From: Chryseobacterium sp. T16E-39
Lineage (GTDB): Bacteria; Bacteroidota; Bacteroidia; Flavobacteriales; Weeksellaceae
Length of the DNA: 64,000 nucleotides
Direction of reading: 5' to 3'
Assembly (NCBI RefSeq): GCF_002216065.1
Contig: NZ_CP022282.1
Location: 3,782,001-3,846,000 of the forward strand
Both the position numbers and the translations under genes were made by a program. Below the pieces are notes generated by a model. It ran no database searches. It was not told the DNA's origin and saw nothing but the letters and a program-made list of their open reading frames with translations. This document shows positions 35,083 to 44,555 of the stretch, in pieces. The stretch's first letter is position 1, and every line of letters begins with the position of its first letter.

Positions 35083-37455
35083 ATGTATAAGTTTCTACTT
35101 TTCTTATGTCTGCCTGTTCTTTTGTTTTCTCAGAAACAAAAAATAGAAGGGACCGTTCAAAATAGCCAGGGTGAAAAACTACCGTTGGTATCTGTTGCTG
35201 TTTTAAATACTAAAAATGAATTGCTAAAAACTTTAACGACCAATGAAGCGGGTGGTTTTACGATAGAAGGAGTATCTGAAAATTCAGTAAAGCTGGTTAT
35301 TAAAGATCTTGAATATGCATCGTTTGAAAAGAATCTCGATCTGGGAAATCAAAATGGGGTTTTAACTATTATCCTGAAAAAAGATGTTCAGGATATTCAG
35401 GAAGTGGTAATGACGAAACAAAAGCCTTTGGTTAAAAGAAAAATAGACCGCTTAGAGTTTAATGTGGAAAATAGCAATATTGCATCTCTGAATGCGTGGG
35501 AGATCCTAAAAAAAACACCAGGTGTTACAGCAACTAATGATGTTCTGGGAATAAAAGGAAGTCAGGCGATTTTAGTTACCATTAATGATAAAAAAGTAAT
35601 GCTGACAGGAGATGAGTTGAAGAATTTACTTGAAAATACACAGGGAGATGAGGTGAAATCCGTTGAGGTCATCACGAATCCACCGGCAAAATATGAAGCC
35701 TCAGGAAGTGCTGTTTTGAATATTGTGATGAAAAAAAATAAAATAGAAGGGTATCGCGGTGTTGCTTCTTCTAAATACATACAGACAGAATATGCAAAAG
35801 GAGTGGCCGGGATTTCCCAATATTACAAAAAAAATAAGCTATCCCTTATGGGAAGCTATTACTTTGGGACCGGAACTTATTATCGGGAAGGTGTAGATTA
35901 TGTAAATTATATTGAAGACCAAAAACGATGGATAAGTACCATGAATAGGAAAGATAAAAATAAAAGCCAAAATACTTTAAATTTTAATCTGGAATATGAA
36001 ATTGATAGCTTGACGAACGTCAGCCTTAATTATTCAGGATATTTCAGTCCGAAATCTTTTGGAACCTACGATGTGCCGACTTTAATATATAATAGTCAGG
36101 ATGTTGTGGAATCCAATTACAGAACAATAAATGATCATTATTCAAGAGGGATCAATAATGCATTAAGTTTCCAGATGGATCGAAAATTGAACAAAAAAAG
36201 TCAATTGACATGGACGAATTATTTTGCAGGAAATAATGCCAGAAAGTTTCAGGATGTTCTTACTTATCTTGACTTTGTGAACCAGGCTCCACACGAGAAT
36301 AATTTTATCACAGAAAATAAAAGTAATGTACAATTATATTCTACGCAGGCAGATTATCAATGGAAAGCCGATCACTGGGAGATCGAATCTGGTGCAAAAT
36401 ATAGTTTTGTAAAAACGGATAGTCAGCTTGATTTTTCTGATAATGAAAACGGCCAATTGCAGTACAGGGCAGATAAAAGTAATATTTTCAATTATAAAGA
36501 GCATAACTTTGCTCTCTATTCTTCACTGGCTTATAATCCAGGTAAATGGAACTTCAAGGCGGGGCTACGGGCAGAAAAGACTGATTTAGAAGGAATAGTC
36601 TCTGAACCTTATGAAGTGAACAAAAACAATTACTGGAAGTTGTTTCCAACCCTTTATGCGCAGTACACGACAGAAAGCAATCATCAGTTTGGTCTCTCAT
36701 ATGGGAAAAGAATATCCAGGCCCTCTTATTCCTGGCTGAACCCCGCAAAATCCTATTATAATTTGTTTTCATATTTTCAGGGAGATCCTAAATTAAAGGC
36801 GACTATCATTCATAATCTTAATTTTAATTACACGTGGAAGGAATGGAATCTCGAGCTGTATTACAGAAAAGAAATTGATCCATCTATGGAGATCTCCTAT
36901 CAGGATCCAGGTAACAACAACTTAATTTATCATTATACCAATATTGAAAAAGCTCAGGCGTATGGATTGAGCTTCTATAAAAGCTTTCAGCTAAAGCCAT
37001 GGTGGAGCTTAAGTTTATCCGAAAATGTAGAACATAATGAGAATTATTTCATCGGAGTTGATCATAATTTGTATAAAAATAAAGTCTGGAATTGGGTTTC
37101 TGATGTTTCAACAAGTTTTACTTTGGATAAGGCGAGTGAATGGAAAATAGAAGTGGGACACCGATATAATTCTCCTTCTATACAAGGGACTTTTAGAATT
37201 TCAAGTTCTTCGGTTAGTTATTTGGTGATGAACAAAAAGTTTTTCAACAAAAAACTGGAGGCAAGTCTTTTATTTAATGATATTTTCAGAACTTCCGGAG
37301 AGAAAATCAGTACCAGATATGCGAATCAGGATAATTACTATAAGGATTATCGTGATACGCGAAGCTTTTCAATTTCTTTAAAATATAATTTTGGAAATCA
37401 GTCCGTAAAAAATGCAAAAACGATCAAAAAGACAGATGAGCAGGGGCGGATGTAA
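35083..37455 (+). CDS. TonB-dependent receptor-like outer-membrane beta-barrel protein
   Basis: A 790-residue outer-membrane protein with a signal peptide (MYKFLLFLCLPVLLFSQ). A CarboxypepD_reg-like domain comes first (KIEGTVQNSQGEKLPLVSVA). A plug domain follows (residues ~120-215: LNAWEILKKTPGVTA, VEVITNPPAKYEASGSAVLN). The rest is a barrel of the OMP_b-brl_3 type ending in alternating aromatic strands (TRSFSISLKYNFG). It lacks a SusD partner, so a role in peptide, metal or stress-related uptake is as likely as glycan import. Regulation by the divergent two-component system is inferred. Confidence 0.9.
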   Translation: MYKFLLFLCLPVLLFSQKQKIEGTVQNSQGEKLPLVSVAVLNTKNELLKTLTTNEAGGFTIEGVSENSVKLVIKDLEYASFEKNLDLGNQNGVLTIILKKDVQDIQEVVMTKQKPLVKRKIDRLEFNVENSNIASLNAWEILKKTPGVTATNDVLGIKGSQAILVTINDKKVMLTGDELKNLLENTQGDEVKSVEVITNPPAKYEASGSAVLNIVMKKNKIEGYRGVASSKYIQTEYAKGVAGISQYYKKNKLSLMGSYYFGTGTYYREGVDYVNYIEDQKRWISTMNRKDKNKSQNTLNFNLEYEIDSLTNVSLNYSGYFSPKSFGTYDVPTLIYNSQDVVESNYRTINDHYSRGINNALSFQMDRKLNKKSQLTWTNYFAGNNARKFQDVLTYLDFVNQAPHENNFITENKSNVQLYSTQADYQWKADHWEIESGAKYSFVKTDSQLDFSDNENGQLQYRADKSNIFNYKEHNFALYSSLAYNPGKWNFKAGLRAEKTDLEGIVSEPYEVNKNNYWKLFPTLYAQYTTESNHQFGLSYGKRISRPSYSWLNPAKSYYNLFSYFQGDPKLKATIIHNLNFNYTWKEWNLELYYRKEIDPSMEISYQDPGNNNLIYHYTNIEKAQAYGLSFYKSFQLKPWWSLSLSENVEHNENYFIGVDHNLYKNKVWNWVSDVSTSFTLDKASEWKIEVGHRYNSPSIQGTFRISSSSVSYLVMNKKFFNKKLEASLLFNDIFRTSGEKISTRYANQDNYYKDYRDTRSFSISLKYNFGNQSVKNAKTIKKTDEQGRM

Positions 37456-37503
37456 AAAACATACGTTAAATTTTACTAAAATAAGGTTGTACTTCATGAT
37501 TAA

Positions 37504-37536
37504 TTGCAGTTCTCTGTTACATTTTCTCTAATTTTG
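37504..37536 (+). promoter_or_regulatory. Promoter of the second M1 peptidase gene
   Basis: TTG (37504-37506), 22 nt, then TAATTTTG (37529-37536), an exact TAnnTTTG match, 23 bp before the ATG. Confidence 0.5.
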
Positions 37537-37559
37537 AGACTTATTTTTAAAAATTAAAT

Positions 37560-39425
37560 ATGAAGAGACTGCTTTTTGGATGGTTAATGGTGGCTTCAAT
37601 GCACTATTTTTCAGGACAAGAACTATACATGCCGAGAAATATAAAAAAAGCATATGAGAATGGGACGCGTGATATTTCCGGAGCTCCGGGAAAAAATTAC
37701 TGGCAGAACAAAGGAGTATATAATGTTGAGGTAAAAGTAGATGCAGGGACAAAAATTGTTTCTGGAAAAGAAACAATTTCTTACACGAATAATAGTCCAA
37801 ATGATTTACATTCATTAGCCATAAGATTCGTCAATAATCTTCATAAACCACAGGCTCCAAGATCTGGTTTTGTCTCAAAAGATTTCTTATCATCAGGTTT
37901 ACATATCAAATCTTTTGTCGTGAACGGGCAAAAGTATAATATAAACAGTGATGATTGGGGAACGGTAGAGAGCGTTAAATTACAAACTGCTTTAAAGTCC
38001 AAATCAAAGTCTGAAATTAAAATAGAATGGGAATACCCCTTATCTGTACAGAGTGGAAGAGAAGGACAGATAGATCCTGAAACATTCTATGTTGCTTATT
38101 CATTCCCAAGAATCTCTGTATATGATGATTATAATGGGTGGGATATGCTGCCACATTCGGACAGACAGGAGTTTTATAATGATTTTAATGATTATAATTT
38201 TGCCATCACTGCTCCTAAAAATTATGTAGTTTGGGCAACCGGGGATTTTCTAAATCCTGAAGCAGTTTTGCAGCCTAATTATCTAAAAAGATATAAGTCT
38301 TCTTTAAAAAGTGATCAGCTGATTCATATTGCAACTCTTGATGACATGAAATCAGGAAAAGTCACTAAACAGAATAAATGGAATACCTGGAAATTTAAAG
38401 CAGGTAATATCACTGATTTTTGTTTCGCTCTTAGTAATCATTATGTCTGGGATGGAGCAAGTGTTCAGCTTAAAACAAAAAGAGCGAGTGTACAGGCAGC
38501 CTATAAGGATGGTGCTAAAGATTTTGAACATTATGTAGATTGGATGCGTTATAATTTAGACTGGTATTCTAAAAACTGGCCGGGGGTAGAATATCCATAT
38601 CCTGTAATGACTGCTGTTCAGGGATATGCTGATATGGAATATCCAATGATGATCAATGATACAAGTATCCCTGATGATTTTCAGGATGCGAGATTGACAG
38701 CAGATCATGAAATCGCACATACCTATTTCCCTTTTTATATGGGGATTAATGAAACCCGATATGCTTTTATGGATGAAGGCTGGGCAACGACATTGGAATA
38801 TCTCATTGGGATTGACGAAAATGGTGAAGCCAAAGCAAAAGAATTTTATCAGAATTTCCGAGTTAAAAAATGGATCAACGATCCTTCAGCAGAACAGGAT
38901 CAGCCTATCATAAGCATGAGCACACAGGTAAGTGGTGCAGGATATGGAAACAATTCATATGTTAAGGCATCATTATCTTATTTAGCTTTAAAAGACTATT
39001 TGGGGGACGATTTATTTAAAAAAGCATTACATCATTATATGAACAACTGGAATGGAAAACATCCTGTTCCATGGGATTATTTTAATTCAATGAATACTGG
39101 TTCGGGAAAAGATCTTAATTGGTTCTGGAATAACTGGTTTTATACCAATAATTACATAGACCTAAAGGTTACAAAAGCGGTTCAGGAAAATGATCTGCTT
39201 ACTGTAAATGTTGATAATGTTGGAGGATTTGCAATCCCTTTTGATGCAATAATCACTTATGATGACGGTGGAATGGAGAACCTTCATTTTACACCTTCTC
39301 TATGGGAGAAAAATCAGAAACAAACTACACTTACAGTTCCAATAAAGAAAAAGGTGAAATCGGTAAAACTGGACGGAGGTCTTTTTATGGATTATACTCC
39401 GGAAAATAATTCAAAAAATTTATAA
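37560..39425 (+). CDS. M1 family metallopeptidase, secreted (second copy)
   Basis: A 621-residue protein with a signal peptide ending MHYFSGQ. The zinc site HEIAH is at residues 383-387 and the third ligand in DEGWATTLEY. The conserved N-terminal motif GAPGKNYWQNKGVYNV parallels the M1 enzyme at 29813, but this one lacks the extra C-terminal domain. The exopeptidase motif reads YADMEYPM, in which the usual GxMEN is altered as in its paralogue. It probably trims peptides in the periplasm. It has its own promoter and ends at a bidirectional terminator. Confidence 0.92.
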   Translation: MKRLLFGWLMVASMHYFSGQELYMPRNIKKAYENGTRDISGAPGKNYWQNKGVYNVEVKVDAGTKIVSGKETISYTNNSPNDLHSLAIRFVNNLHKPQAPRSGFVSKDFLSSGLHIKSFVVNGQKYNINSDDWGTVESVKLQTALKSKSKSEIKIEWEYPLSVQSGREGQIDPETFYVAYSFPRISVYDDYNGWDMLPHSDRQEFYNDFNDYNFAITAPKNYVVWATGDFLNPEAVLQPNYLKRYKSSLKSDQLIHIATLDDMKSGKVTKQNKWNTWKFKAGNITDFCFALSNHYVWDGASVQLKTKRASVQAAYKDGAKDFEHYVDWMRYNLDWYSKNWPGVEYPYPVMTAVQGYADMEYPMMINDTSIPDDFQDARLTADHEIAHTYFPFYMGINETRYAFMDEGWATTLEYLIGIDENGEAKAKEFYQNFRVKKWINDPSAEQDQPIISMSTQVSGAGYGNNSYVKASLSYLALKDYLGDDLFKKALHHYMNNWNGKHPVPWDYFNSMNTGSGKDLNWFWNNWFYTNNYIDLKVTKAVQENDLLTVNVDNVGGFAIPFDAIITYDDGGMENLHFTPSLWEKNQKQTTLTVPIKKKVKSVKLDGGLFMDYTPENNSKNL

Positions 39426-39432
39426 CAAAAAA

Positions 39433-39452
39433 GCCTTCAGAACTTTGAAGGC
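39433..39452. terminator. Bidirectional terminator between M1 and PAP2 genes
   Basis: A 7-bp stem (39433-39439, 39446-39452) flanked by A6 and T6 runs that extend the pairing. Confidence 0.88.
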
Positions 39453-39463
39453 TTTTTTATTGA

Positions 39464-40846
39464 CTAGAAGTAGGCGGTGAGCCTTAAGCCTATTGTTATA
39501 TACCTGATTTTTTCTTTGGAAAAGGAAGTGTTAAAAACTTCATTCATTTCATCATCATTCGTGACAATATCACTGAAGTGATAATGTATGGTCGATTTTA
39601 TCTGATTATATTCCGCATAAGCGGTAATTCCCAATTCAGGATTGAATTTATAAGTAAGTGCACTTCCCAAATTGAATCTAAAGGCATTCGAGGGTTTATA
39701 GCTCGCTAGTTCAAGTTGATTATCCGGTGTGTCAATATGTTCGCTTTTCACAAATATTTTTCCGCTTGCCGGGGTTGAATACCCTGCGGTTGCCTTTAGT
39801 GTAACTTCCCAGTTTTCAGAAAACTCATGAGAAAAATAGGGGCCAATCCCAAAATTTAAAAATCCTAAAGACTGGGTTGTGATATCAAAGTTTTCATAGT
39901 GTTCTTCGTCGTCTAATGTTAATCTTTGGGGTTTTATCGGGAAGCTGCTAAAACTCAGGTCTCCTCCGATTCCCCATTTTTTTGAAAAGAAGTAAGCACC
40001 TTCAAGTCCCGCTTCGAAACCAACTTGCTTTCTATCGTCAAGTTCAGATTCTTTCAAAAAGTTGGTGGTAGCCAGGGACGATCCCAGTTTTATAGAAAGA
40101 AAAGAAGGATTGCCATTGCTTTCTATTCGTGAAAGCAGGCTTAAATTATCCCCTTTGTTTTTATAAATTTTATCAATAAAAAAATATCCCAATTCTGTTG
40201 AGATAATCCCTACCCCTGCACCCGCGAGGATGTCAGGCATCCAATGTCTGTTGTTTAGATTCCGGCCAAGTCCTGTAAGAGTTGCTGCTCCATAACCTCC
40301 AATACTGTATGCGGGGTTTACAAGACCATATTCTTTATGTAAAAAACTAGCATTGGTAAAAGCCATTGCTGCATGTCCTGATGGAAAAGAGTTTTTTGCA
40401 GAAGCGTCCGGACGTTCAACCTTTGAGGTGTATTTTACTGAGTTTACAATGATTGCCATAATGGCTAAACTCGTGGCATAAGATAAAGTCGCTCTTCCCA
40501 TATTATTCCGACCCTTAACTCCGGCTAATTTTAAACCATATACCGTAGCTGCAGGAGCGTACTGAAGATAATCATCAAAACTGGCCTTAAATTCGGGGAT
40601 ATAGCGATTTCTGATTTCACGGATATTTTTTCGTTCACCCCATGTGGCAGCTGATGCAGCAAATAATAAAGCAGGAGCAATCGATTTTTTCATCCATTCT
40701 TTTTTAAAGAGAGGTTCTTTTTTAGGAAGAGGAGCTGTTTCTAAAAGGGTATTCTGAAAGTTATTTTCAGGTTGAATGGTGTCTTGTGCTTTACATAAAT
40801 ATAATGTTAGCAACATGCAAGATGCTAGTGCAATTTTATTTATCAT
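39464..40846 (-). CDS. PAP2 phosphatase fused to an outer-membrane beta-barrel domain
   Basis: A 460-residue protein from ATG 40844-40846 with a signal peptide (MINKIALASCMLLTLYLCKAQ). Residues ~60-230 are a PAP2 phosphatase: KVERPDASAKNSFPSGHAAM joins motifs 1 and 2, and GRNLNNRHWMPDILAGA gives motif 3 with His and Asp. The remaining ~210 residues alternate hydrophobic and polar residues with aromatic ends (NLGSALTYKFNPELGITAYA), as in an eight-to-ten-stranded barrel ending ITIGLRLTAYF. It may dephosphorylate lipids in the outer membrane, such as lipid A or undecaprenyl pyrophosphate. This substrate is inference. Confidence 0.82.
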   Translation of the reverse strand: MINKIALASCMLLTLYLCKAQDTIQPENNFQNTLLETAPLPKKEPLFKKEWMKKSIAPALLFAASAATWGERKNIREIRNRYIPEFKASFDDYLQYAPAATVYGLKLAGVKGRNNMGRATLSYATSLAIMAIIVNSVKYTSKVERPDASAKNSFPSGHAAMAFTNASFLHKEYGLVNPAYSIGGYGAATLTGLGRNLNNRHWMPDILAGAGVGIISTELGYFFIDKIYKNKGDNLSLLSRIESNGNPSFLSIKLGSSLATTNFLKESELDDRKQVGFEAGLEGAYFFSKKWGIGGDLSFSSFPIKPQRLTLDDEEHYENFDITTQSLGFLNFGIGPYFSHEFSENWEVTLKATAGYSTPASGKIFVKSEHIDTPDNQLELASYKPSNAFRFNLGSALTYKFNPELGITAYAEYNQIKSTIHYHFSDIVTNDDEMNEVFNTSFSKEKIRYITIGLRLTAYF

Positions 40847-40898
40847 TCCGTGTTTTTTTGTGAAGTTTAATTTAAAACTTCGCCAAAAATATAAAAAA

Positions 40899-40926
40899 AA
40901 TCCTTTCACAATTTTGTGAAAGGATT
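40899..40926. terminator. Terminator after the first M43 protease gene
   Basis: Perfect 13-bp arms (40899-40911, 40914-40926) with a 2-nt loop and long A/T flanks. It serves the minus-strand protease gene. A possible PAP2 promoter (CAAAAATA at 40884-40891, i.e. TATTTTTG on the minus strand) lies beside it. Confidence 0.85.
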
Positions 40927-40945
40927 TTTTAACATATAAAAAATT

Positions 40946-41953
40946 TTATAAAACTCTTAAACCTGCTCTTGGACCAGATGAGGTGACAACAGCCTGCATT
41001 CTTGTTCTTTGTCCGGCTGAAAACATGAACATGGCAGCATCGTCTACATAATCCATATAGTTCATAAACATAATTGATCTAGATACACCACTGCATGTAT
41101 TGTACTTAGGGTAGGTTGGTTTGCCACTGCTGGCTGTAGTCTGTGTAGGGGTATCAGCTACAAGGTCATTTCCGCAATTAGCATCTCCCCAGATGTGTCT
41201 TAGATTTAAATAATGTCCCACTTCGTGAGTTGCTGTTCTTCCAAGGTTGAAGGGAGAGGAAGCGCCTGTCTTTCCAAAAAATGGAGCAGCAATAACAACG
41301 CCGTCATTCCATAACCCTGCAGATTCCGGGAAAGTAGCATATCCAAGAATTTGTCCCTGGCTGCTTGGCATACTGCCTACCACCCAGATATTTAAATAGT
41401 TGGTAGGGTTGGTTGCATTGATACCTCCTGTAGACGTTTTTTTCATCGCGTCATTAGCACTCCAGCTTGTCTTCGTTGTGGATTTTCTAACTGTATTTGA
41501 TAATTTAAATCTTACTTTTACATCACCGGATTTTACGGATTGAAACTCTGTAGGTATTTTTGTAATATCACTGTTTGAGCCTCCATAGTCAGCGTTAAGG
41601 ACTGCAATCTGTTCTGCGATTCTGGCATCAGAAACATTTTGAGCTGCAGTGTTGTATAGTACATTCACTACCACAGGTATTTCAACTGTTCCGTCCGCAA
41701 GAACTTTTCCAAGTTTAATGTCATTGGCTAATTTTTCTGTATTCGCCTCAATAGTTGCATACTTTTGTCTGAGCTCAGGGTTGCTTTGAAGCGCTTGTTT
41801 TCTGATTTCTTCTGAAGGACAGAATCTTTTGCCATTTAAATCTGAAGAAGTGGCTGATTTGTTTGCTGCATCTTCACTCTGATTGGAAACATTGTCGCTG
41901 TTACAAGCTGACATAAACCCTAGTGCAAGGATTCCGAATGCTAGTTTTTTCAT
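40946..41953 (-). CDS. M43-type zinc metalloprotease lipoprotein (copy 1)
   Basis: From ATG 41951-41953 the product is 335 residues with a lipoprotein signal (MKKLAFGILALGFMSAC). The metalloprotease core has THEVGHYLNLRHIWGD, an HExxHxxxxxH zinc site, and the Met-turn FMNYMDYVDD. Cysteines near the active site (DANCGNDLVADTPTQ, YNTCSGVSRS) fit the pappalysin/cytophagalysin (M43) family. A 60-residue N-terminal segment may be a propeptide. The enzyme probably digests external proteins while tethered to the cell. The frame can begin at TTG 41962, but ATG keeps the promoter and signal peptide better placed. It is a tandem paralogue of the next gene. Confidence 0.9.
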   Translation of the reverse strand: MKKLAFGILALGFMSACNSDNVSNQSEDAANKSATSSDLNGKRFCPSEEIRKQALQSNPELRQKYATIEANTEKLANDIKLGKVLADGTVEIPVVVNVLYNTAAQNVSDARIAEQIAVLNADYGGSNSDITKIPTEFQSVKSGDVKVRFKLSNTVRKSTTKTSWSANDAMKKTSTGGINATNPTNYLNIWVVGSMPSSQGQILGYATFPESAGLWNDGVVIAAPFFGKTGASSPFNLGRTATHEVGHYLNLRHIWGDANCGNDLVADTPTQTTASSGKPTYPKYNTCSGVSRSIMFMNYMDYVDDAAMFMFSAGQRTRMQAVVTSSGPRAGLRVL

Positions 41954-41985
41954 AGATTTCAATATTTATATAGTTTGTGGAAAAA

Positions 41986-42016
41986 CTAAATTATAGTATT
42001 TTGGGCTAGTTTGCAA
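41986..42016 (-). promoter_or_regulatory. Promoter of M43 copy 1
   Basis: On the minus strand TTG (42014-42016), a 20-nt spacer and TAATTTAG (41986-41993), one mismatch from TAnnTTTG. The same arrangement with a 20-nt spacer occurs upstream of copy 2. Confidence 0.5.
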
Positions 42017-42312
42017 GATTCGGTTTTTTGTAAATTGATAATGATTTCTGATTTTTTGTATTCATTAATTTAGATATGTGTTTCATTTTTTATCTATTTT
42101 AGCTCTATTGATGCTGTTTTTATGTGTTTTCTGTATTTCTATAATTTCCATGTTTTATTTCATGTTTTTCGAATAATTATGTAATGAAAATTGCTATTCA
42201 TTGCATACTTCGTAAATTAAAATTGTCTCATGTCGATATCATTAAATTAAATATAAGTCTGTGAAATAGTGAAATGTGTAAATATAATATGACTCTTAAT
42301 TTTTTAAAAGAA

Positions 42313-42344
42313 AAAGACCTTTCTCAAGAATGAGAAAGGTCTTT
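42313..42344. terminator. Terminator after M43 copy 2
   Basis: Perfect 14-bp arms (42313-42326, 42331-42344), A-rich before and T-rich after on the minus strand, 20 bp past the stop. Confidence 0.85.
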
Positions 42345-42363
42345 CTAATATTATAAAAAAACT

Positions 42364-43371
42364 CTAGTAAAGTCTCAGTCCTGATCTAGGTCCAGAGGCT
42401 GATACTACAGCTTGCATTCTTGTTTTTTGATTAGCTGTAAACATAAACATTGCTGCGTCATCAACGTAATCCATGTAGTTCATGAAAATTTGAGAACGGC
42501 TTACACCACCGCATACTCTGTTAAGTGGATAAGAAGGTGTCCCGAAGTTTGGACCAGGTGAAGCTGGAGTGTCGTTTGAATAATCTGTCTGACAGCCAGC
42601 ATCGGAAGAGCCCCAAAGATGCGGCAGATTAAGATAGTGACCAACTTCGTGAGTTGCAGTTCTTCCTTGATTAAATGGTGCCGAAGTTCCGGCTCCAGTT
42701 CCTATAAAAGGAGCACCTATTACAACTCCATCTAATGAAGAAGAGATTGTTCCTGGATAATACGCATAGCCCAATGTATCATCTGTCATTTTGTTCACGA
42801 TCCATATATTTAAATAGTTGTCAGGTGAAGTGGCTGCAATACCTGTGCTTGCAGATTTCATTTTATTTTCATCAGGATTCCATACGCTTGTATTGCTTTG
42901 TTTTCTAACGATTTTCTCTAATCTGAATCGTATTTTAGTGTCTCCTGCTTTTACTGGGACGAATTCTGAAGGAGTGTTGTTGACGTCCGAATTGGTTGCT
43001 CCATAATCTTTATTCAGGACATTGATCTGCGCCTGTAGTCTTGCGTCAGATACATTGTCGGCGCTGGTTTTATAAACAACATTGAATACAACAGGAATTT
43101 CTACTGTACCATCAGCAAGTACTTTGCCTACTTTGATGTCGTTGATGTGCTTTGAAGTGTATTCTTCAATCGCAGTTACCCTTGCTCTTGCTTCAGGATC
43201 TGTGCTCAGTATTTTATCCCTCATTTTGTCTGATGGGCAAACTCTCTTGCCAGTTAGATTTGATGAAGACTCGGGATTGTTTAGTTGGCCTTCATTTTGG
43301 CTGGATAGATTGTCGCTATTACAAGCGGATAGGAATCCTAAGGTAAGGACTCCAAATAGTAGTTTTTTCAT
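42364..43371 (-). CDS. M43-type zinc metalloprotease lipoprotein (copy 2)
   Basis: A 335-residue tandem paralogue of the gene at 40946, identical in length. The lipoprotein signal is MKKLLFGVLTLGFLSAC, the zinc site THEVGHYLNLPHLWGS and the Met-turn FMNYMDYVDDAAMFMF. Long blocks are identical (KVLADGTVEIPVV, GRTATHEVGHYLNL). Copy 2 has a slightly different cysteine-containing loop (DAGCQTDYSNDTPAS). Differences at the substrate-binding loops suggest altered cleavage preference. TTG 43380 is a possible but less likely start. Confidence 0.9.
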   Translation of the reverse strand: MKKLLFGVLTLGFLSACNSDNLSSQNEGQLNNPESSSNLTGKRVCPSDKMRDKILSTDPEARARVTAIEEYTSKHINDIKVGKVLADGTVEIPVVFNVVYKTSADNVSDARLQAQINVLNKDYGATNSDVNNTPSEFVPVKAGDTKIRFRLEKIVRKQSNTSVWNPDENKMKSASTGIAATSPDNYLNIWIVNKMTDDTLGYAYYPGTISSSLDGVVIGAPFIGTGAGTSAPFNQGRTATHEVGHYLNLPHLWGSSDAGCQTDYSNDTPASPGPNFGTPSYPLNRVCGGVSRSQIFMNYMDYVDDAAMFMFTANQKTRMQAVVSASGPRSGLRLY

Positions 43372-43403
43372 AAATTTCAATATTTATATATTTTGTGGAA
43401 AAA

Positions 43404-43434
43404 CGAAAATATAGTATTTTGAACTATTTCACAA
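43404..43434 (-). promoter_or_regulatory. Promoter of M43 copy 2
   Basis: TTG (43432-43434), 20 nt, TATTTTCG (43404-43411) on the minus strand, one mismatch from TAnnTTTG. Confidence 0.5.
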
Positions 43435-43780
43435 GGTGGTCATTTATGTATTGATACTTATTTTTATGTTTTTGTAATTAAATATTTAAATCTTCGTTTT
43501 GTTTTTTATGATTTTATATGTTGCCTGAGCTGTTTTTGCGTGTTTTTATTATTTATACAATTTCCATGTGTATTTAAAATACTGTATTGTAATTATGTAA
43601 TGAATTGTTATTTTTATTGAATAATTAATAAATTACATCTCTTGTTTATTATATTAATTTTAATAACGTTTATAACGAATAAAATAAATTCAATTATTTA
43701 TTTTGTAAAAATAAAACAAGCATTAAGTGTATTTTAGTGGATTTGTTTTTTACTTGAATGTAACGTGATTCATATGCTGA

Positions 43781-43812
43781 AAAATCCCTTTCTGATTTCA
43801 GAAAGGGATTTT
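43781..43812. terminator. Terminator downstream of the NarL-type regulator
   Basis: Perfect 15-bp arms (43781-43795, 43798-43812) with a 2-nt loop, about 105 bp past the regulator's stop on the minus strand. Confidence 0.85.
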
Positions 43813-43916
43813 TTTATATCATATTGAAAAAAATAGTAATCTGTTAAGTTGCCTTTGGATGCATAGAGAAGTATGTACTTTTCTGATGTTATCTATTTTG
43901 TAAAGGTTTAAGAAAC

Positions 43917-44555
43917 TTAATCGAATCCATTTTTCATTGCGAAAACGGCCAGGCCTACCCGGGTTTTTAGATCTAACTTTTCACAAAGCTGATCCCTGTA
44001 ACTTTCCACTGTTCTTGGGCTGCAGCACATCTTGTCTGCAATCTCTTTATAACTGAGTTCAGTTACAGTATATTTTAAAAACTCCTTTTCACGGTCAGAA
44101 ATCCTGACACTGTCCTTGGCTTCTTTTTCGCTATTTAAGTTAGAAAATATAATGCGGGATGCCCATTCAGGATAAAAGAAACCTTCCGTATTTAACTTTA
44201 CAAGGGCTGTTTCAAGATCTTTTGGATGCGTGTTTTTTAAAAGATAGCCTTTTGCTCCGTTTTTGATCATTTTAATTACACTTTTATCATCTCCCTGCAT
44301 GCTCAAAGCCATCACCTTAATATCAGGATGGTTTTCCTTAAGCCAAAGAACAGTTTCGAAACCATCCATAATAGGCATACTAATGTCCAATAATATAATA
44401 TCAGGAATTTTACTGTTATTTTCGAATTTCTGGATCATATCCTTTCCATTTTCACAGACGTAAATTACTTCAAAATCTTTAAAATTATCTATGATGCCCT
44501 CCAGCGCTTTTGCGATTAGGACGTGGTCGTCTACGATAACAATTGTCTTTTTCAT
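43917..44555 (-). CDS. NarL/LuxR-type response regulator
   Basis: A 212-residue regulator. The receiver domain has VDDHVLIAKALEGI, the phosphorylation Asp in PDIILLDISMPIMDG and Lys in GYLLKNTHP. The LuxR-type helix-turn-helix reads VTELSYKEIADKMCCSPRTV with ESYRDQLCEKLDLKTRVG. The start overlaps the kinase stop by 4 bp (ATGA). It is the last gene of a probable four-gene operon with the kinase, a membrane protein and the NHGNLIPPD protein. A candidate operator at 46631-46646 lies in the divergent promoter region. Confidence 0.93.
   Translation of the reverse strand: MKKTIVIVDDHVLIAKALEGIIDNFKDFEVIYVCENGKDMIQKFENNSKIPDIILLDISMPIMDGFETVLWLKENHPDIKVMALSMQGDDKSVIKMIKNGAKGYLLKNTHPKDLETALVKLNTEGFFYPEWASRIIFSNLNSEKEAKDSVRISDREKEFLKYTVTELSYKEIADKMCCSPRTVESYRDQLCEKLDLKTRVGLAVFAMKNGFD

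Larger units (their letters stand above)
41954..42363. other. Intergenic region upstream of M43 copy 1
   Basis: About 410 bp of very AT-rich DNA without a coding frame. It holds the copy 1 promoter near the gene and the copy 2 terminator at the far end. The middle resembles the region upstream of copy 2, including a shared AATTTCCATG and ATTATGTAATGAA segment. Confidence 0.6.
43372..43916. other. Intergenic region upstream of M43 copy 2
   Basis: About 545 bp with no credible coding frame. It contains the copy 2 promoter (43404-43434), AT-rich DNA related to the region upstream of copy 1, and a terminator for the NarL-type regulator gene (43781-43812). Confidence 0.6.

Noticed and set aside
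41954-42363. Small RNA between the M43 genes
   Set aside because: No independent promoter-terminator pair beyond those of the flanking genes; similarity to the other gap is explained by duplication.
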